Below are positions 1 through 10,299 of a stretch of 64,000 nucleotides of DNA, in pieces. The translations under genes were made by a program, and so were the position numbers. The notes below the pieces were generated by a model, which was not told where the DNA came from, did not search any database, and saw only the letters and a program-made list of their open reading frames with translations. Where the stretch lies: positions 40,606,755 to 40,670,754 of the forward strand of contig NC_053048.1 of the NCBI RefSeq assembly GCF_003473485.1, read 5' to 3'. The stretch is from Medicago truncatula. Taxonomy: Eukaryota; Streptophyta; Magnoliopsida; Fabales; Fabaceae. Numbering within the stretch: position 1 is the stretch's first letter; each line of letters starts with the position of its first letter.

Positions 1-480
1 TGACTTGAAAACACCTACATGGTGTCTGGGACAAGTTTTATTTGGTTACAACTCAAATAAAAAATATTTAGACACATGTAAATAAAGAAAACTGAAAGAT
101 AAAAAAAAATAATAACATGATTGAATTATTTCACTTTTAATTTTTCTTATTTGTGTGTCTGCATGATACGTGTATAAGACAAAATATTAAATATGTATTT
201 ATATGTAATATAAATTATAATTATGGGTATATATTAGTGTTTTGTCAATATTATATTATAGTGTTAATTATTAATTACATATAGGTAGTTATTAGTAATA
301 GTTTTATGAAATTATTAGTTGTTATAGAAGGTAGTTACTTATTGATGTGTTATATTAAGGTTGTAACATGTGAATGAATAATCAAACAAGTTAATAAACA
401 AAAGTTCTAATCTTACTCCATTTCTTAGAAGACACGTCCTTTCTCGAATTGGCCTAATTGTTGCCATTAATTTCTATGTT
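1..480. other. AT-rich flank with possible degenerate LTR end
   Basis: No gene is visible here. From about 337 to 480 the sequence matches 1037-1190 well: both contain the phrase tgttatattaaggttgta, a following Lys/Asn-rich stretch, and a closing ttctatgtt...ggtgcttt. That arrangement fits a decayed long terminal repeat running into a primer-binding region of a gypsy-like element. The outer LTR boundary cannot be placed. Confidence 0.35.
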
Positions 481-1902
481 TCATCAATGGTGCTTTCATC
501 TTTGAACTCTTATTCATTTTCATTGAATATTCCATCAATGAACTCCATTTCATTGTCGATGATACATTCATCTTCCAATTTCGTTTCATCAATGAATTCC
601 AATTCTCTCATACATGAGTCATGTAAAGAAATTGATACATTGCAAAGGATAATTAATTCTAAATTATCCATCGACGCGTCATAATCTTCTATCACTTCAG
701 AGACAAACTTGACTGTTTTGTGTCAACTACATGTTATAGGGATTCAACAGCCCTTCAAAGTGCTGATCCAACAAAGTGATATCAATGACAAATTAATTTG
801 TCTACTAGAATCAACCAAAGTCAATTCCTCCACACAAGCATTAAGAAATCCTTCGGTTATGTCTACCAAATTCATTGTTGAATTATTATTCATCAATGAA
901 ATTGACTCACATGGCCGAAACAATTGATTGCACCACACTTATGGGATGCAACACCATATGATCCTGGTGGATATTTTATTTGTGCAAATTACAACCTTGA
1001 AGACAAGGTTGTTGTGGACGAATGGAGTAATGATATGTGTGTTGGTGTGTTATATTAAGGTTGTATTTTGTGAATTAAAAATCAAGCAAAGTAATAAATA
1101 AAAGTTACAGTCTTCATCTCTTTCTTATAAGACATGTCCCTTCTCGAATTAGGATAATTGTTATTGTTAATTTCTATGTTCTATCATTGGTGCTTTAATT
1201 TTTTGAACCATGCCAACAACATATTCACAAGACATTAACAATCTCCATGAATCCATTGTAGCACTAACCTTTGCATTTCATGATTTCAAAGTAAATGAAG
1301 ATCTCCACCATAAATCTTTTCTCAAAAAATTTCAAAACCTACATACCATCGCTGAATCATTTTCTCATGTTCAACATCAAACCATTTCATCTTTGAACTC
1401 ACATTGCTCTTCAAACTTCATTTCAACTTCGATCTTCCATTCATCTTCAAACTTCATTTCATCCATGAAGTCTCATTCTCTCATACGCGAGTCATTTAGG
1501 GAAATTGACCAACATATAGATGAATCATTTTGTAAAATCATTCAAGAACTTAAAATAATGAATGACATGTTGCAAAGGATGATTGATTCCTAATCGTCCA
1601 TCGTTTTGTCGGAATCTTATATCACTTCAAAGACAAACTTGATTGTTTTGTGTCAACCGTAGGTTATAGGGATTCAACAACCCTTTGAAGTTGTGATGCA
1701 ACCAAGTGATATCAATAACAAATTGATTTCGCTACTTGAATCAACCGAGGTCAATTCCTCCACACAAACATTAAGGAATTCTGATAGACTTTTAGCAAGT
1801 GTGCTAAAAATGTATCGAAGTAATAAAATAAATTTGTCTCTAGAGGGTCTGCTTCAATTTCTACTAGACAATAATGCTATTATTAAGGATGTATTAAAAT
1901 GA
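337..1902 (+). mobile_element. Tandem remnants of a gypsy-like LTR retroelement
   Basis: Two related blocks (337-895 and 1037-1902) each begin with the same LTR-like segment, pass through a ggtgcttt motif and run into short reading frames of similar sequence (487-684 and 1210-1593, then 709-927 and 1693-1902). The 1210 frame starts MPTTYSQDINNLHESIVAL, which resembles the N terminus of plant Ty3/gypsy Gag polyproteins. Between the blocks, near 980-1020, the DNA reads NLEDKVVVDEW, like the tail of gypsy polyproteins just before the 3' LTR. The order LTR, gag, pol tail, LTR, gag suggests two collapsed elements. No intact protein remains. The family call is from memory. Confidence 0.4.
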
Positions 1903-2443
1903 GGATTTCCCTAGACAGTTGATTTGGTTTGACTTGCATAAATTAAATAAAATCTTGTAAAAGAAAATCAGTAAAGACAATTGGAGAATCCTCTTATTAC
2001 TTTTGTTTGATACATGTGCCCTAAAGGTACAAGTTAACACTATCCTTTAACTTTTTATCCGTATGTTAAACCTCATATTGTAATGAACTTGCATCTATAT
2101 TTGCATTTTGTGATTTTTTTTTTCCCTTCAATTTGTTCTATCAATTGTTTATATTGGGTTTTTAGGTATATGTTGGCTACATTTTGTTAAAACTTATTTG
2201 GCTTTACTTTGCTTCTAATGAGAGAAACACCAACTTTTATATAATTTTAGTTTTAGATAAATTCGTACAAGTTTATAAGTAGATCATTTACCGAATTAAA
2301 ACGAGCTAAGGTAAACAACATAAGCATCTAACTACATAATCTATTCATTAACCACTTATTTCACATACGTATATCTCATTAGCCACTTATTTACATATAT
2401 TTACAAAACGACATACAGTAATAAGTACATAGATGTTTGTAAA
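1903..2443. other. Intergenic, with a diverged copy of a downstream 3' UTR
   Basis: No gene is seen. The stretch of about 2055-2160 resembles 5085-5235, the region after the stop codon of the small gene at 3217-5063: both share tgttaaacctc, tttgcattttgtg-like phrases and gttctatcaat. This looks like an old duplicate of that gene's 3' end whose coding part is no longer recognisable. Confidence 0.35.
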
Positions 2444-2628
2444 GAGAAATGATATTTGAATAACCACTTTTTGACAACTTTTGTGACAACTTTCTCTTTC
2501 ATACACACATTGTTCTTCTACTTTTTTTCTCTGTTGCTTTGATTTTTGTGTCACTACCTAAATTTCTTTGTATAATGTGGTTGTCCAACAAATTGTCACA
2601 TGAAAAGGTTGTTCAAATAACATTGCTC
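2444..2628. mobile_element. Mutator-type MITE (GAGAAATGATATTTG family)
   Basis: The left end GAGAAATGATATTTG faces the right end CAAATAACATTGCTC as an imperfect terminal inverted repeat. Flanking 9-mers gtttgtaaa (2435-2443) and ttttgtaaa (2629-2637) match at 8 of 9 bases, which is the TSD size of Mutator-like elements. Length is 185 bp with no coding capacity. Related copies lie at 39527-39710 and 55841-56056. Confidence 0.7.
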
Positions 2629-2740
2629 TTTTGTAAAAGAAGTGATTAATGAATCCACTTTATGGTTAATAAGGTACTGTACACTAAACAGTTTCTTTCA
2701 AAATAAAATACACACCAAACAGGCAATGGTTAATCATGTA

Positions 2741-3011
2741 CTCCCTCCGTTTTAAAATGAGTGTCGTTTAGCCAATTACACGCAAATTAAGTAATGAAAT
2801 AATCATTACATGTAACACTTTTACTAAACTGCCCAAGAAAAAGACAAACTTAAAGTTGCATTGAAAATTGTGCGAGAAAAAAGTTGGAGTAATTATTGAG
2901 GGTAAAGTTGGGAGAAAAATAATTAAAGTTCTATTGAAAATGTAAAATGGCATTTTATTTTAAAATAATTTTATTTTTGCTAAAGTGACATTCATTATGA
3001 AACGGAGTGAG
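2741..3011. mobile_element. Stowaway-type MITE
   Basis: A terminal inverted repeat of about 33 bp begins CTCCCTCCGTTTTAAAATGA and is mirrored by tcattatgaaacggagtgag at the right end. TA dinucleotides flank both ends (2739-2740 and 3012-3013). Size (271 bp), termini and TA duplication are those of Tc1/mariner-derived Stowaway MITEs. Confidence 0.85.
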
Positions 3012-3216
3012 TATTTCTTTGATTAAAGAATTAATTAATCAAAGTGATTAATGATAGTGTGCTCCATTTACACGCCTCTATTGATAGATAGATCTAAAAG
3101 TATCTAACTAAAATTATTGCGACTCCAAAACCAATTGTTCACTGCTCCACCAGAGACATTACAACACCAAAACAAGCAAGGACTGTGTGCCCGTGACTTC
3201 AACGCAGATTTCTCTC

Positions 3217-3546
3217 ATGTCTGATGTAAGTTCATCTCTCTTTTTAAGTTATTACATTAGATTAGGGCTCCGTTTGGATAAACAGCTTATATAGATGCTT
3301 ATAGCATTAGTGCTTATGACATTAGAGCTTATATCATAAGCTCTTATACTTGATAAGCAATTTATGTTTGGATATGTACACTAAAAAGTACTTACATAAA
3401 TTGAAGTGTTTGGATGTGACATTACATAAGCAATTATTTTTAATTTAACAAAAAAATCAAAGAATTGAACCACAATCATCAAGATTTTTTTTGATAAAAT
3501 TAATCAAGGCGTAAAAAAAACAATATTATAACATATTAATTATAAT

Positions 3547-3581
<35 letters not shown>

Positions 3582-5063
3582 TAATTAATATTTGTCCTTA
3601 AAAAAAATATCAATATTCATATAAGATAAAATTAACATTAGAGGTGTAAATAAACATATCATATATATTGATATTAGCGTGCAGTTTGTTACCCAAAAAA
3701 GACAAGTTAAATTTGTTTTTTTATTCAGTTTCATTTTATTACGTAACAAAAAAAAAATCTTCTTAAAAAAAAAAAATCTTTGTTACGTTTGTTACTTTAG
3801 TAAGATAAGTATATAGTAATTTCGTTACTGATGCACCGCCAAAGATAACTAACATTATAATTAAAATATTCCTTCAAAAAATATTATAATTAAAATATAT
3901 GTCTTGAAAAAGTGGTTCCAGAGAGAATCGAAGGAGGTTACATAAATTCATAAGCTCCTTGTTAAGCCCTAAGCTGAAAATTTAGGCTTATTAAAATATG
4001 ACATAAGCAGTTTATGAAACTATGATAAGCTATTTTTATTTATTTACCCAAACACCTTTAAAAAGGCTTATGGGAGTAGATAAGCCCACATAAGCTCAAA
4101 ATAAGCCAATCCAAACGGGGCCTAGATGTTTCAGTTGAATGATGGATGAATTTGTATTCATGATATTATTACCTATCTCTACTTTATTTACTTGATTTTA
4201 GATGTTTCAATTTCGGTTCTTTTTTTAATATCAACTGAATGTTTGGGGATATTGAAGCTAGGTGTTTGTGTATTTTTTGATTTCAACCAAGTCTAAATTG
4301 GTTTGCATCGATTTTCTTTGCTAAGTATAACAAAAAGAAATATGACTATCAAGATTCAAATCACATGGTTGACCTTCTGTCTGATCAAAAAAATTACATG
4401 GTTGACTTGGAACAGCCAGTGTCCTGATCAGTTTTTTTTAACTGTGATTAGTTCAATGAAATTCAATGTCAATGATATAAGTGTTGACCTTTGCCTTTAC
4501 TGTATTTTTTTTTATAATTCTTGATACTATTATGTGTATGTTTGGAATCACCGGGCCACAATGATTTTGTTGACTTTGGTAAAAAATTGCTGTGGCTCAA
4601 TGTGATCTTACAGCAAAATCAAACATGCAATATCGACTCAAATTCCATTTACATGTATTGTTTGGTTTCAGACTTTTTTTTTGTCCTCTGTACATGTAAC
4701 TTGGCATTGTTTGTGTGTTGAGGATGAGCTGCATGTTTTCTCTAACTCTATTCTTACATTCTTTCGTTGTGTTTTTTACATTAGGTGAAAGAGGAAAAAA
4801 AGACACCACAAGATATAGTTGAAAAAGATGATAATGGAGATACATCTTATATCAATGGACAATACAATATGCCGAATTGCATTGAAACCTTGAGAGATCT
4901 TAAGGCCAGACGTCTTTTGGATGGAAAAGAATTTAGCTTTGCTTTAGAATTGATTAAAGATGGCAAAAATAGAGTCATAGTTGATTCTTTGAAATATTGC
5001 ATGGATGATTTGGCGACTTGGATACTCTTCAATTTTAAGAAGGACCTCAAGAATTTTTTTTAA
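3217..5063 (+). CDS. Small two-exon gene, possible C-terminal piece of a Myb/SANT-like protein
   Basis: Proposed exon 1 is 3217-3225 (Met-Ser-Asp, ending at a strong GTAAGT donor). Exon 2 is 4785-5063, after the acceptor TTTTTTACATTAG; both junctions are phase 0. The product is about 95 residues, acidic and Lys-rich at the start, then CIETLRDLKARRLLDGKEF, an FALELIKDGKNR segment and a tryptophan near the end. That pattern resembles the helical C-terminal tail of plant Myb/SANT-like proteins derived from Harbinger transposon accessory proteins. No DNA-binding domain is present, so it may be a fragment. Intron 1 (1559 bp) holds a MITE at 3265-4122. A 3-codon first exon is the weakest part of the model; exon 1 could also be non-coding. 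Function is not known. Confidence 0.4.
3265..4122. mobile_element. Long MITE of the 'GTTTGGATAAACAGCTTAT' family
   Basis: The element opens GGGCTCCGTTTGGATAAACA and closes with ataagccaatccaaacgggg followed by cc, a terminal inverted repeat. Subterminal repeats of ataagc/gcttat occur many times inside. The centre is A/T-rich and includes a (TA)n run at about 3551-3578. Shorter relatives occur in introns at about 28558-28793, 43484-43776 (inverted) and 52471-52755. Confidence 0.7.
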
Positions 5064-5264
5064 GATTTTTCTTTTCATTCGGATGTTAAACCTCCTGTTC
5101 TAATGTGTGTGTGTATGAATTTCACTATTGAACACTTTTGAAATTAAGAAGAAAACAATCATATCCTATTGCAATGAATTTATATTTTCATTTTGTGGTT
5201 TTATTTTCCCCTTTCAATCTGTTCTATCAATGGCTTATATCCAAACTATTGATTATTCTAGAAA

Positions 5265-5787
5265 GGGTTAAATATGTTTTTGGTCCCTATATTTTACGCG
5301 ATTTTGAGAATAGTCTCTACATTTCAATAAATGTTTTTAAAATCCCTACATTTTTTCTCCGTTAGCGTAAATAGTCCCTGTTGTCAAATTTCTAACGTGA
5401 TGCCAATGTTGGTTGTTCAATCTCCCCGAAAAACGGCGGGGAACTTCACCACGATCTTTCTCCGCAGCGTTGTAGATGCGGATCGCCGGTGTTCGTCACA
5501 TTTCTAGTGAAATATGTTGGTTTAGAGGGGAAGATTTGAAGGCCGAAAGCGATGATGTTATCGTCGAAAGTGCTTGTTGTTGCGGGTGTGGAAGGTGTTG
5601 TGGTGGAGATTTGGTGGGGTGGGGTTGAACTTGTTATGATGGCTTGTGTTTCATCAACATGGCACTGATGGCAGGGACCAATTGCACTAACGAATGAAAA
5701 ATGTAGGAATTTTAAAAACATTTATTGAAATGTAGGGACTATTCTTAAAATCGCGTAAAATGTAGGGAACAAAAACATAATTAACCC
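5265..5787. mobile_element. Mutator-type non-autonomous element with GC-rich cargo
   Basis: Long inverted arms begin GGGTTAAATATGTTTTTGGT and end aaaaacataattaaccc. A perfect 9-bp target duplication, ttctagaaa, flanks the element at 5256-5264 and 5788-5796. The arms repeat phrases such as tttaaaatccctacatttt and its complement. The core (about 5405-5660) is clearly richer in G+C than the surroundings and is open on the minus strand (5446-5721, Ser/Thr/Pro-rich). It may be captured host DNA, as in Pack-MULEs; no parent gene is recognised. Confidence 0.85.
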
Positions 5788-5796
5788 TTCTAGAAA

Positions 5797-6560
5797 AGAT
5801 AAAAAAAAAAGAGTAATGATGTATGAAATTGGTTACTAAATTTTTTTAACATTCTGGATGAAAGTTACTACTCCAACCTGATTAGGATGAAATATTTTGC
5901 TATATCGAAATTAGAAAAATTATTACCGGGTAAGGGATGATTACATCACATTCCTTAATTTATAATTGAAGAAATGAAAAATGTGATTAATTCACATTTA
6001 TATATTCTGTTCTCGAAGAGGTTGAAGAATAGTGATATATCTAAGTGTATGTTGGTCATTTTAGTCCTTAACGGAGAAAGGTGTAACTTTTATTTTGGCA
6101 CGAGCATCCAACAAGAAATGTGCCACATCAACCAAAATGTTAACATTAAGATAGTGAGACTAAAAAAGACTAAATAGAACCATAAAATACGGTTTTCAAA
6201 GTTTTCCTTCTTTGATGGACTAACCTCACAATGTCTATGCTTGCCGGGATTAAAACGGTTAGCTGCTCAATTTTTCATTTTGCAATGATCAACTATATTT
6301 CCTTAACAACCGAAATGGTCTAAGTAGATGTGAAGTTTCATTAGCAAATACTATCAACCAAAATTCCCAGCCACACGAACAAAGTCTCAAAAGAAGCAAG
6401 ACATTATAGCATAATATGAAGACTATTACTTTTTCCATCCTTTTGTTTGGATCGTTTTCGTTGCAAATGTTTTGGAAAAAAAATAGAACAAAGGCACATA
6501 TATAACATAAATTGAAGCAACATAAGACAAATAAACAATTAAAAAAAATCATAATAACAG
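5797..6560. other. Intergenic, no gene recognised
   Basis: AT-rich DNA with only short chance reading frames. I see no coding bias, splice-flanked exon or repeat end that can be bounded. Confidence 0.5.
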
Positions 6561-7057
6561 AAATGATGAATCTTTTGGGAATGTGTTTTCAAGAGGATTT
6601 CTTTGAGTTAAATCATGCTGCCTTGCCACATGACATATTCATCTGGCAGGCAGCACGATCTAACTCATAGCAACCTCTTGATATTTTTGAGTTATCTATG
6701 TATCAAAGAGGCATCAAGGAGTATCTATATATTTTTGATAGCATGTTGAGGATCTTCATCATGTTGTTATATAGAGATCTATATATTTAAAACAACATGA
6801 GAAAGATCCTCAGCACAATGACAAAAATTTGCATGTCTCTTTGGTGTGCTTGTTTGTATTTTTGACAGCATGCAGAAGATCTTCATCACGCCATCAAACA
6901 AAGAGCTAACTCATCTATTTGCGACAACGTGAGGAAGATCCTCAGCTTAATGACAAAAATTTGCATGGTATTCTTTTTTGTGTTTGTGTGTTTTTATGGT
7001 GTTGAAGCTGAAAATCGGAGATGATGTATTTATAGAGATCCTTGGATGTTGTAGACC
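6560..7057 (-). repeat. Internally repeated minus-strand module with a TATA box
   Basis: Two direct copies of a unit reading (plus strand) gaagatcctcagc...aatgacaaaaatttgcatg occur at about 6792-6836 and 6922-6968, alternating with related gcatg...gaagatcttcatca segments at about 6741 and 6869. On the minus strand each unit begins ATGCAAATTTTTGTC but closes within about 26 codons. A TATA-like ctctataaata lies at about 7029-7039 (minus), 60 bp upstream of the first of these ATGs, and resembles the promoter at 9128-9137. This seems to be a decayed gene or expressed repeat, cut from its upstream part by the solo LTR. Confidence 0.35.
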
Positions 7058-8338
7058 TGATAAGTGCTAGGAAGTGTTAAATTCATGATATATTTTACGC
7101 ACTTTTGTTACTTGTTTTGCAAGTTTTTGAGGCAAAAGCCGAGAGATAAGTGATTATTACCCTTTTACGCTTTATCTATCTTACTTTACTCATTTGTGCA
7201 GGATTCTAACTCAAGACACCAAGAAAAGATGAAAAATAAAGAAAAGTACAAAATAGGCAGAGAGACCACTTTGCTTGCCTCCAACTCGCAGTGGCGAACA
7301 AGCAACTCGCCATGGCGAGTGCATGTACTCGCGAGGCGAGTTAGGGCGGCCTAGACTCCTCACAAATGACGTGGCACAAACCCACTGGTGAAGGAACTTA
7401 AACTCGCCATGGAGAATGAAGGAGCTCGCGAGGCGAGGTGAATCAGATCAGAATTTATATAAATAGCCCTTGATCATTTCAATTGGGGGAAGAGTTTTTA
7501 TCTCAGTTTTTCATAGTTTTTCACGTGTAATACTTTTAGAGAGAGAAATAGGGCTTGTTCTAATATAGTGAGAGTGATATATAGAAAGTGGATTCTTCCT
7601 CATTTTGTTGAGAGATCACAAGTTTGTAATGAATCCTTCTCTTTCAATTCATTCTTGCAAGGCTTCCATGACAATGAGTAGATAAATCTCCTTTGTTGGG
7701 ATTAGAGGTACTTGATCTTAGCTTAACATGTAATCTTTTGATCTAGAAATATATGGTTCTAGCATTTGATTTGATATTGATGTTATTCTTGCACTTTAAT
7801 GCTTATGTTTGATTTAATTGTGATTGAGAAATACTTTTGAATCTAGGTTTATAATAATCATCTATCAAAACATAAGTTCTAGACATGGAATTGATGTTTT
7901 GATAATCACCTTTTGTATCCAAACTTAAAGCTTTCTTATCATTCAATAGATTGAGAAATCATCGATTGAACGATAAGACCGACTCTTGAATCATTCAATA
8001 GTTTGAGACATCGACGATTGAATGATACAATTGATTTTACAATATTGTTTGGACACGAATGGTGTTGTCGAGGGATACATGATAATATCAAAGAAAAGCT
8101 AGAATACATGTATAGTCATTAGGTTACGTGTGACGCTTGATTAAGGAACTCTAATCCTAACAAGTTTAACGCCTTACTACTCTCAACTTTTACTATTGCA
8201 ACTTAGTTACTAAAACAAACAACAAATTGACTTTTAACTTAGAATGATATTTGGTGTCAAACGGTATGTGATATCGCACTAGTCCATGAGGAGACGATAT
8301 AAATACTTACCATTTTTTGATGCAAAAATACTACATCA
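7058..8338 (+). mobile_element. Solo LTR of an LTR retrotransposon
   Basis: The 1281-bp element starts TGATAAGTGCTAGG and ends tactacatca, giving the usual TG...CA termini. It is flanked by a perfect 5-bp target duplication, agacc, at 7053-7057 and 8339-8343. A TATA box (tatataaata, 7456-7465) sits 400 bp into the LTR, where a U3 promoter is expected. The tract ctcgcgaggcgagt and its variants (7290-7440) repeats a GC-rich motif. No internal domain, primer-binding site or second LTR remains, so it most likely arose by LTR-LTR recombination. Orientation is given by the TATA box. Confidence 0.85.
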
Positions 8339-8646
8339 AGACCACATAAACTCCTGGTGCAATGTGGTCCATACAAAAGAATCTTATGCTGAGGTATTCC
8401 AGATTTTGTTTTCCAGAACACACATACGCCCTAGGCAAATTCGGATTTCGTAATCCGAAAATCATATCTTTGATTATTTTATCGAATAAATGAACATATT
8501 TGACGTAAATTAAAACATAATGAAAGTTTAGATAATATATATATATATTATTCAAAACATAATGCAACAACTTAATTCAACAACACATAACTAACACGCA
8601 ATTAAAACAACATAAAACACGCGATTAAGTAAAACATAGCACATTA

Positions 8647-9081
8647 TCACAGATCATCTAAACTAACTTCCTCCTCCTCTGGTCCCTCCAGCAGAGCCCG
8701 GATCTCTTCGTAGTTCCTGGTCCGATGCAAACTTTTCAGAATTTGTTCAGCCGATCTAACCAACGAAGCGTCCAACTCGATCGGTCCTCTTGTACTGTGC
8801 TGACCAAAGACAGAGAACATGGTTCACACGTCGTCGTCGTTCTTGAGTTTCATCCGGATGAAGCGAAGAGATCTGGCTGAGTCGGACAATGGATATCGAT
8901 ATTCAACTCCGACCACCCTCCTCGTGTCTTTGTGGTTGAGTTGACGGTTGATTTGATCCAGCTCATCCTTCAGCTCGGAGAGGGTGACATCGTCTCGAAT
9001 CCTAAACAGATGGGGTGGTGTTCCACCGTTGTAGTAGACTGCCGCTAGCTTGGTGTTAGGATCAAGGCCAGGGTATTCCAT
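8647..9081 (-). pseudogene. MEYPGLDPN-type protein gene with an in-frame TGA
   Basis: Read on the minus strand from ATG 9081, the frame begins MEYPGLDPNTKLAAVYYNGG and stays open for 85 codons to a TGA at 8826-8824. It then continues in the same frame, TMFSVFGQHSTRGPIELDAS and on through an acidic tail to a second stop at 8649-8647. Coding character is unchanged across the first TGA, so one nonsense mutation (probably CGA to TGA) explains the break. Without it the protein would be 144 residues. I recall similar short proteins as numerous in Medicago, linked to Mutator-like or plant-mobile-domain loci, with an N-terminal PB1-like fold; that link is inference. A second upstream in-frame ATG (9120) also exists. 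The gene lies just beyond the solo LTR. Confidence 0.6.
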
Positions 9082-9127
9082 GTTTTTTTGTCTGATGTAG
9101 TTTAATTGTAATGAAAACAAGGACCCC

Positions 9128-9137
9128 TATTTATAGA
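9128..9137 (-). promoter_or_regulatory. TATA box of the 8647-9081 gene
   Basis: On the minus strand the sequence reads ctataaatag, 47 bp upstream of the ATG at 9081. This leaves room for transcription start about 30 bp downstream and a very short leader. A similar TATA context followed by gttgtagacc/gttgtggacc-type sequence lies at 7029-7039. Confidence 0.5.
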
Positions 9138-9139
9138 GG

Positions 9140-10290
9140 TATGTGGGTGTTGTGGACCACAAAAAGGAATTAAGAAGTGAACTTTAGACCATTTCAATGA
9201 TTACTCTTTGGGCTTTTCTTTGCTTGTAATGAGAATAACACCACGTCACCACCTTTTCTTCAAACTATTGGATCTTCACATAAAGCCTCTGCTACCACCG
9301 CCACATATAGTATGTGTTACTGAATTTAGAAGCAATCATGCTTTATACACCTTCATACCATAGAAACCCTCGTCATCGAAAGCGGGAAGAAATGAAGGGT
9401 TAGTGTTTGATGTAGAGTTTTCATTTTTTATAAGCTTGGATGGATCAACTCCATTGGTATGAGTTTGAGGTATCCAGCTAGAAGAATAAAATCATTCGCA
9501 TAATTTAGTAATTAATCCCATAAATTATAACCACATACATATTTAGCAAATCAACATTCTTTTATCCCTGTTTGCCAATTTTCTATATTTTTTTATTGAA
9601 AAATAAAAGTTTAGGTGAGTTGGGTCTCGGTCTGGAAGCCATTTACTAATTGTGTTATAGTTAAACTATCCGCCAAAAGGGAAGGTTACACAACAAACAT
9701 CCCACAAAAGGGAGTTAGAGATAAAAGCAGGAATCAAATTAAAAATTCCACGAGGAACATCCGAAGAAAACCCCGACCAGGCTACACTATCCGCACAAGG
9801 TTGACCTCTCTCTCAAAACATAAGTGATTTTGACATAATCATAAGATACTGAAAGCAATGCTAATGAGTAGTGCTAGCAAAACTCTCTTTTCAACACTTT
9901 CAAATACTTACTTCATTATTGGTTCAAATTAAGATGAGACTCACATATTGGAAATGGATTCCACTTAAAGTGGTGGGACATACACTAATTTCATCTAATA
10001 AGAGAATGAGTGTTAAAGAGAATGTCTCAAACATTAGTCATAGAACAATTAACCCCGAACCATACCCACCCCTAATAAGCATAATTCCAAACTAAGGTTT
10101 CAACCTACGATAATTAATTTCTTTTCTTTTTTTAACAAAGAGAAGAAAATAATGTAATTAATTGTTGTTTGTTGAGTCTTTTTTTTTTTCTTTTTTTCTT
10201 CCAGGTGCTATAATAGTATAGAGCAATTGTCTTATCTTTGCTAGCTTCAGACTCCACAAGTAATAAGGGTAAATAAGTAATTACTTAGTA
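9140..10290. other. Intergenic, no gene recognised
   Basis: The reading frames at 9615-9827 and 9871-10095 have no recognisable domain and no splice support. The phrase gaggaacatccgaagaaaaccccgacc-like sequence near 9750 looks repetitive but cannot be bounded. A T-rich tract and a pyrimidine-rich leader begin near 10180, approaching the frataxin 5' UTR. Confidence 0.4.
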
Positions 10291-10299
10291 ACCCTTTGT

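Noticed and set aside
6792-6968. Minus-strand frames beginning MQIFV, like ubiquitin
   Set aside because: Only the first five residues agree. The next residues do not follow ubiquitin, and the frames stop after about 26 and 14 codons.
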